Part shown: positions 32,214 to 36,687 of the stretch, in pieces
Position numbering within the stretch: the stretch's first letter is position 1
Layout of the letters: each line of letters starts with the position of its first letter
Source: Methanobacteriota archaeon
Lineage (GTDB): Archaea > Methanobacteriota > Methanobacteria > Methanobacteriales > Methanobacteriaceae
Direction of reading: 5' to 3'
NCBI GenBank assembly: GCA_023436175.1
Contig: JAEZKE010000004.1
Location: 1 to 36,687 of the forward strand
DNA: 36,687 bases
The notes under the pieces: generated by a model
What the model saw: the letters and a program-made list of their open reading frames with translations, nothing else
What the model was told of the DNA's origin: nothing
Databases searched by the model: none
Translations under genes and position numbers: made by a program

Positions 32214-33182
32214 TTATTTTTCAGGTTTATGCTGTAAAATATTCTTTTTTCCTTTTTTAGCAGCCACGGAATCCGGACTCAATTCCAGTGCTTTATTGTA
32301 ACACTCTAAAGCTTCTTCGTATTTATTAAGGCCTGCAAGAGCATTGCCTTTACCAATTAAACTATCAATATATACTTGATGTATATCTCCTTCAGAATAT
32401 AATCTCAAAGATTTATCAAAACTTTTTACAGCTTCATCGTACTTTTTAAGGCCCAGGAAACTGTTTCCTCTGACATGCCATGTGATTTGTTTGTTTTGAT
32501 TTTTATTCTGCACTCCTAAACCTTTATCTTCAAGAATTTCGAGGGCTTTATCTGTACATTTAATAGCTTCTTCAAACTTTTTAAGTTCATTAAGAACCGC
32601 ACTTTTATTAGCCCAAATCATGGGGTTTTCAGGATCCATTTCTAAAACTTTTTCTAAGCATTCTAATTCTTCACTGTATTTATTAAGGAATCCCAGAGCT
32701 AAACTCTTGCTAACTAACGCGTCAAAACTATACGGATTTATTTTCAGGATTTCATCAAATGACTCAACTGCATCCTCATATCTCCCCATCTGGTTTAAAA
32801 TTAGCCCTTTTCTAAAGTAAATATCCACATAGCGATTTTCAAAGTTTTTAAAGCCCAAATCTAAAGATTTATCATAGTACTCAATAGCTTCTTCATATTT
32901 ACCTAATTTTTGGGAAACCAGTGCTTTACTATACCATGGTGCTGCTAATTCAGGATCTAATTCTGTAGCTTTATTTAAACATTTAACTCCTTCTTCAGGC
33001 TTTGCCATTCCTATAAGTACATTACCCTTAAGATTCCATGCTAAAGCATAGTCTGGATCTAATTTTAATGCTTCATCAACAAGCTCTAAGCCTTTATTAA
33101 AACCATCCATAGATTGATTATGACTCATGAGATTTGTAGCCATTTTAATTAATGCTTTCTTTTTATCATCAGATGAACTCAT
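32214..33182 (-). CDS. Tetratricopeptide repeat protein
   Basis: The roughly 322-residue protein consists of TPR units along its whole length. Examples are YALAWNLKGNVLIGMAKPEE, PWYSKALVSQKLGKYEEAIE, IYFRKGLILNQMGRYEDAVE and IGKGNALAGLNKYEEALECY. There is no signal peptide or membrane span, so it is a cytosolic scaffold; the partner is unknown. ATG 33182 (MSSSDDKKKALIKMA) is preferred over GTG 33191 because AGGTG around 33190 is the likely ribosome binding site. Such TPR proteins are abundant in Methanobacteriales. The 273-base gap to guaAB downstream shows no other feature. Confidence 0.9.
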   Translation of the reverse strand: MSSSDDKKKALIKMATNLMSHNQSMDGFNKGLELVDEALKLDPDYALAWNLKGNVLIGMAKPEEGVKCLNKATELDPELAAPWYSKALVSQKLGKYEEAIEYYDKSLDLGFKNFENRYVDIYFRKGLILNQMGRYEDAVESFDEILKINPYSFDALVSKSLALGFLNKYSEELECLEKVLEMDPENPMIWANKSAVLNELKKFEEAIKCTDKALEILEDKGLGVQNKNQNKQITWHVRGNSFLGLKKYDEAVKSFDKSLRLYSEGDIHQVYIDSLIGKGNALAGLNKYEEALECYNKALELSPDSVAAKKGKKNILQHKPEK

Positions 33183-33559
33183 AAATAACACCTACATAAT
33201 TTATAATTCATAAATAAAACTTAAATGAAATTTATTTAAATGACAAATAATTCTTATGTTTATGCTGTATAAAATTATAGAATTTGCCAAAATTTAATTA
33301 AATCACATTTAAAACGATATCTTATAATATATCTAATTTTACAATTTAAATTTGAATGTAAAGCATATCCTAATTTTTAGAATACAGCCCCTAAATTTGA
33401 AATTTTTGTAATCTTTATAAATTTCAGATAATTATTTTTTATAATTGTCTATTTTTCCAGATATTAAATAATAACTGGGCCAATATAATTATAAATAGTT
33501 ACTGCCATAAAAAACAGTTGACCATTGCATTGGATTTTAATATGGATAGAGGAATTTTT
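33183..33559. other. Divergent intergenic region
   Basis: This AT-rich spacer between the TPR gene (minus) and the anchored-protein gene (plus) holds TATA-like sequences on both sides: ATAAATAAAAC around 33211 for the TPR gene, and AATTATAAATAG at about 33485-33496 for the rightward gene. I see no RNA gene, repeat or additional ORF with support. Confidence 0.5.
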
Positions 33560-34084
33560 TTGAACCAAAAATACAAAATCTTAACTGTTATACTATTCAT
33601 TGCAATAACATTAACTGGATATTATGGATATGAACAATACAACCTTTCAAATACACAAAAATACTTACAAACATCTCTGAATCATAAAACAGCCGCTGAT
33701 AATTATTCAAACCAGGCTATTGCTTATGAAAATAAAAAAGACTACTCAAATGCAGTCATAATGCTGCAAAAAAGTTCAGAAGAAATATCAAAGGCCATAG
33801 AAATGGATAATAATGCGTTAACTCATGCAAATAGCATTTATAAAGATTATATTAATAATGACATCCTTTTACTGCAAACTACATCTAAATTATTGGATTT
33901 TCAAATATACTTAGATCAAATGAAAAACAATGATTTAAATCCTGGACAGGAAAAAGCCAATCCAACTGATTTATATCTCCACATAAATCAATTAATAGAC
34001 GATATTTCAGTTTATAAAAACAATGCAAATAAAATCATCTCAGCAAACGCGGATAAATTTAAATTTCTGAATTCCAGTTCATAG
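33560..34084 (+). CDS. Membrane-anchored helical protein of unknown function
   Basis: The roughly 174-residue protein has an N-terminal signal-anchor (NQKYKILTVILFIAITLTGYYGY) followed by a helical, extracytoplasmic region rich in N, K, Y and D. A TPR-like stretch occurs (DNYSNQAIAYENKKDYSNAVIMLQKSSEEISKAI). I place the start at TTG 33560, since AGAGGA (33548-33553) is a good ribosome binding site for it. ATG 33542 and TTG 33518 are in-frame alternatives. No family is recognised. It is 130 bases upstream of the DUF2142 gene and could belong to the surface cluster. Confidence 0.65.
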   Translation: MNQKYKILTVILFIAITLTGYYGYEQYNLSNTQKYLQTSLNHKTAADNYSNQAIAYENKKDYSNAVIMLQKSSEEISKAIEMDNNALTHANSIYKDYINNDILLLQTTSKLLDFQIYLDQMKNNDLNPGQEKANPTDLYLHINQLIDDISVYKNNANKIISANADKFKFLNSSS

Positions 34085-34214
34085 TAACACTCCTAAAAAT
34101 ATTTTAGAAAGATAGTAGAATAACTTTTTATTAGTTAACATTGAATATATTAATCTCAATTTTTTGATAATTCAATTCATTAGATATTTATAAATAAAAA
34201 ATAATTAAGAGTCT

Positions 34215-35651
34215 ATGTCAATGATGAATAAATTCAGAGATATCAACCCTCAAACTGTATTTCTTATTATAGGATTGATCTACGGGTTAGGTTTTCTCCT
34301 TGCAACTCCTGCTTTTCAGGTTCCTGATGAATACGAACACTTCTACAGGTCACTATATGTAAGTGAAGGACACATAGTACCTGAAAAATTAGGGAACCTA
34401 TCAGGAGTTTACGTTCCAGAAAGTGTCAAGATTACTTCTGATACAGTCAACGAAGAATGGTACACATTTCTTCAAGATAGGGATAATAAAACAAATTTAG
34501 CTCCGCTTTTATATTTACCATTTAACAGTAAAAATATGGTCTTTGAAGACATTTCCAGAATTGCAGTAGTTACATATTCTCCTGTCCCTTATTTAGTATC
34601 TGCATTTGCTATAGATTTTGGAAAATTGTTTAATTTAGCTCCTTTAGTACTTATGTACATTGGAAGATTTGCAAACTTATTGGTATGGGTTTTTCTTACA
34701 TATTTAGCAATTAAAATAACCCCTGTTCATAAGTGGGTCTTTTTAATGTTGGCATTGCTTCCAATGACGCTCTTTGAAGCAGCTTCACTTTCCGCAGATA
34801 GTTTTTTATTGGGAATATCCTTTTTAATCATTGCAATTTTCTTTAAATACGCATTTGATGACAATAAAAAGAAAATAGGTATCAAAGAGGTTTATATTTT
34901 AGGTATACTTCTCCTGTTAGTTGGACTTGCAAAAAGTAATTATATCCTGCTGTTGTTTTTGATCTTCCTTATTCCTGCACAAAAATTTGGAAGCCGGAAA
35001 AACAGGTTTTTAGTAACAGGATCCCTATTTTTAGTTGTAGGCACAGCTGTAGTTATATGGAACCTTATTGTTAATGGACTTTATGCGCCGATTATACCCC
35101 AAGTATCCATTTCAGGTCAAATTGCATATATTTTAGGAGATCCCTTCAGATTCCCATACGTACTAATAAATACATTTATTAAAAGCGGTTTATCGTACCA
35201 ATACTTATTTGTAGGTAACTTCTGGTTAGATGTTCCTTTACCTATCTGGTGGCTTGGATTTTATTTAATTACAATAATTCCAGTAGCCCTATTTGATAAA
35301 GACATGATAAACATAATTAGAAAACAGAAATTAATTTCAGCAGTGACTTTTTTCCTTAACTTCCTTTCAGCATGTGCCCTTGTGTATATCACATGGACTC
35401 CCGTTGGACAAAATGTAATAGACGGGATTCAAGGAAGGTATTTCATTCCCATATTTCCACTGCTGTTCTTGCTGTTATACAAAATAAGGAATTTTGAAAA
35501 TTATTATGGAAAAATAGACCATAAACTGATTATTAAAAATAAACCAGTTATTAAAATTATTCGCGAGAACATGAATCTAATAATAATTACTTATATTGTA
35601 ATTTTCCTGTCAATTACGCTTTTAATATTTATAACAAACTACTATATTTAA
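34215..35651 (+). CDS. DUF2142 family polytopic membrane protein
   Basis: The 478-residue protein is predicted to have about 10-12 membrane spans. It carries the DUF2142 signature early: FLLATPAFQVPDEYEHFYRSLYVSEGHIVP, with the conserved PDE and H positioned as in GT-C-like glycosyltransferase-related proteins, and a large extracytoplasmic loop after the first span. The last third includes GIQGRYFIPIFPLLFLLLY, another family-typical stretch. Many relatives occur in cell-surface polysaccharide or glycoprotein loci, and a lipid-linked sugar transferase role is a reasonable guess, not proven. With GtrA downstream, it suggests envelope glycan work. Confidence 0.83.
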   Translation: MSMMNKFRDINPQTVFLIIGLIYGLGFLLATPAFQVPDEYEHFYRSLYVSEGHIVPEKLGNLSGVYVPESVKITSDTVNEEWYTFLQDRDNKTNLAPLLYLPFNSKNMVFEDISRIAVVTYSPVPYLVSAFAIDFGKLFNLAPLVLMYIGRFANLLVWVFLTYLAIKITPVHKWVFLMLALLPMTLFEAASLSADSFLLGISFLIIAIFFKYAFDDNKKKIGIKEVYILGILLLLVGLAKSNYILLLFLIFLIPAQKFGSRKNRFLVTGSLFLVVGTAVVIWNLIVNGLYAPIIPQVSISGQIAYILGDPFRFPYVLINTFIKSGLSYQYLFVGNFWLDVPLPIWWLGFYLITIIPVALFDKDMINIIRKQKLISAVTFFLNFLSACALVYITWTPVGQNVIDGIQGRYFIPIFPLLFLLLYKIRNFENYYGKIDHKLIIKNKPVIKIIRENMNLIIITYIVIFLSITLLIFITNYYI

Positions 35652-35926
35652 AATATAGTTGAATTAAGTTTTACTATTCTTTTTAAATCAACAAAATTTT
35701 TTTATTAATAATTTATTTTAGTTATTAATTAATTTAAGACGATTTAATATAAGAGAAAAAAATTTCTTTTATCAAAATATGGGATAGCTAAATATAAAAT
35801 CTTAAATTTAAGAATTTATTGGATAAATCAATGATAAATAAATAGCAAAGATTTATACAGAATAAAATTTAGAATATTATAATACACGTTATAATCATAT
35901 TACTCATTTTTAAATGGAGATATTAG

Positions 35927-36403
35927 ATGACAGATATAGAAGATACTATCATAGATAAATTACTAAAAAATCAGACAGATAGAACACATATTCAGTTCTT
36001 CCGCTACATTTTCGTTGGGGGAGCTGCATTTTTAGTGCAATTTGCATCATTTATGATATTTATAAACATTAATATCAATTATCTTATTGCTACACCAATT
36101 GCATTTATCTTAGGATTAATAGCCAACTATGCTTTGAGTGTTAACTGGGTCTTTAACAAACATGCACTTGACAACATGTGGTCAGAATTTGTGATTTTTG
36201 CAGTTATTGGTGTTGTAGGAATGGTACTAACTGAAATACTTACGTGGTTCTTTGTAGATTTCGTTGGTTTCTATCAAATTTTTTACAATGTTCATCTATA
36301 CAATTCAAGTCATAATATAGGCCTGTATATGGCAAACGTTGTTACCGCAGCTTTGGTATTATTCTGGAACTTTTTTGCAAGGAAATTAACACTATTTAAA
36401 TAA
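35927..36403 (+). CDS. GtrA family membrane protein
   Basis: The 158-residue protein has four predicted membrane spans in the GtrA pattern. Visible parts are FFRYIFVGGAAFLVQFASF, YLIATPIAFILGLIANYALSVNWVFN and VTAALVLFWNFFARKLTLFK, the typical C-terminal end. GtrA-like proteins are thought to flip or carry polyprenyl-phosphate-linked sugars across the membrane for surface glycosylation. GGAGATATTAG supports ATG 35927. The sequence encoding the last residues (FARKLTLFK) and its downstream hairpin are duplicated just after the stop. Confidence 0.88.
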   Translation: MTDIEDTIIDKLLKNQTDRTHIQFFRYIFVGGAAFLVQFASFMIFINININYLIATPIAFILGLIANYALSVNWVFNKHALDNMWSEFVIFAVIGVVGMVLTEILTWFFVDFVGFYQIFYNVHLYNSSHNIGLYMANVVTAALVLFWNFFARKLTLFK

Positions 36404-36456
36404 GGATATATTCATTATCCTTATCAATTAAAAAATACAAATTAAAATACCAAAAG
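36372..36456 (+). repeat. Tandem direct repeat, first copy (gtrA 3' end plus hairpin)
   Basis: This 85-base unit begins TTTTTGCAAGGAAATTAA and ends CAAAAG. It includes the last codons of gtrA and an AAGGATA/TATCCTT hairpin (36402-36408 and 36416-36422) that is probably its terminator. Confidence 0.8.
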
Positions 36457-36537
36457 TTTTTGCAAGGAAATTAATATTATTTATAAGGATACACAAATTA
36501 TCCTCACCAATTAAAAATTACAATTAATATACAAAAG
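36457..36537 (+). repeat. Tandem direct repeat, second copy
   Basis: This 81-base degenerate copy of 36372-36456 abuts it. It begins TTTTTGCAAGGAAATTAATA, keeps AAGGATA and TTATCCT, and ends ACAAAAG. Small deletions break the gtrA reading frame, so it is non-coding. Confidence 0.8.
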
Positions 36538-36598
36538 CGATGCTACAAACAACATCGATAATAATTCAATAACAATGATTTAGGCAAGGAGTATCGAT

Positions 36599-36687
36599 AT
36601 GAGTCAAAAGACAGCAATTATAATAGGAGCAGGGCCTGCAGGATTAACTGCAGCTTATGAATTACTTGATAAAACTGATATCAAACC
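36599..36687 (+). CDS. FAD/NAD(P)-dependent oxidoreductase, N-terminal fragment
   Basis: This is the start of a gene that runs off the right edge. The 29 readable residues, MSQKTAIIIGAGPAGLTAAY followed by ELLDKTDIKP, form a Rossmann dinucleotide-binding beta-alpha-beta unit with GxGxxG (G10, G12, G15). AAGGAG (36585-36590) supports ATG 36599. The GxGPAGLTAAYEL pattern is seen in UDP-galactopyranose mutase, protoporphyrinogen oxidase-like and amine oxidase-like flavoenzymes; the fragment cannot separate them. Next to gtrA and DUF2142, a sugar-nucleotide mutase or other surface-glycan enzyme is possible. Confidence 0.8.
   Translation, partial: MSQKTAIIIGAGPAGLTAAYELLDKTDIK

Noticed and set aside
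1..36687. CRISPR arrays, tRNA or rRNA genes, transposases
   Set aside because: Intergenic regions were read on both strands; no regular repeat-spacer pattern, cloverleaf-like GC-rich stretch or transposase motif was seen.

Overview
The window comes from a low-GC methanogenic archaeon, most likely Methanobacterium or a close relative (class Methanobacteria). The evidence is the gene content: a proteasome-activating nucleotidase start, an MBF1-type factor, UPF0280, a geranylgeranyl reductase-family flavoprotein for archaeal lipids, archaeal tRNA G10 methyltransferase, the KEOPS subunit Cgi121, the NreA repair protein with a PCNA-binding tail, and a split GMP synthase. Many starts are preceded by GGTGAT- or GGAG-type ribosome binding sites, and TATA boxes are AT-rich and archaeal in style. 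The genus is inference; the archaeal methanogen assignment is firm.

Layout. 1-12.6 kb is mostly conserved core: pan (partial, minus), MBF1, then a Shedu-type defence nuclease inserted beside UPF0280, a PH-domain membrane protein, geranylgeranyl reductase, tRNA methyltransferase, a LeuA/CimA-family synthase, two small membrane proteins, Cgi121, a PLP enzyme, a UPF0173 hydrolase and nreA. 12.6-30.9 kb is an accessory region rich in one-component regulators (MarR, PadR, TetR, MarR). Each regulator lies beside a palindrome or repeat placed at or just downstream of a TATA box. It holds a MarR/MFS-CBS efflux operon, PadR divergent from an esterase/GDSL-hydrolase/GrpB/acetyltransferase run, a HEAT-repeat gene, a frameshifted cupin, a TetR-controlled redox operon, a divergent cysteine hydrolase and metallo-hydrolase, a large PAS histidine kinase, and a MarR/GNAT pair. 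31-33.2 kb returns to core (guaAB) plus a TPR protein. 33.5-36.7 kb is a cell-surface cluster (small anchored protein, DUF2142, GtrA, start of an FAD enzyme).

How the genes may work together. The most coherent system is the minus-strand operon 24.54 to 20.36 kb: PPOX flavoprotein (broken), heterodisulfide-reductase-like CCG iron-sulfur protein, metallo-beta-lactamase-fold hydrolase, membrane-anchored flavodoxin, TetR regulator, methyltransferase. A perfect 9+1+9 palindrome sits between its TATA box and start codon and is probably the TetR operator. This reads as an inducible redox or detoxification module; the ligand and substrate are unknown.

Main anomalies: a TAG codon separates the defence nuclease from an in-frame upstream ORF that has the only good ribosome binding site; a 50-base double-hairpin element interrupts the PPOX gene; the cupin gene is frameshifted in a C-rich tract; an MFS-CBS fusion has an internal ribosome binding site at the domain junction; the 3' end of gtrA is tandemly duplicated; and two PAS domains in the kinase are nearly identical at DNA level. 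No tRNA, rRNA, CRISPR array or transposase gene was seen.
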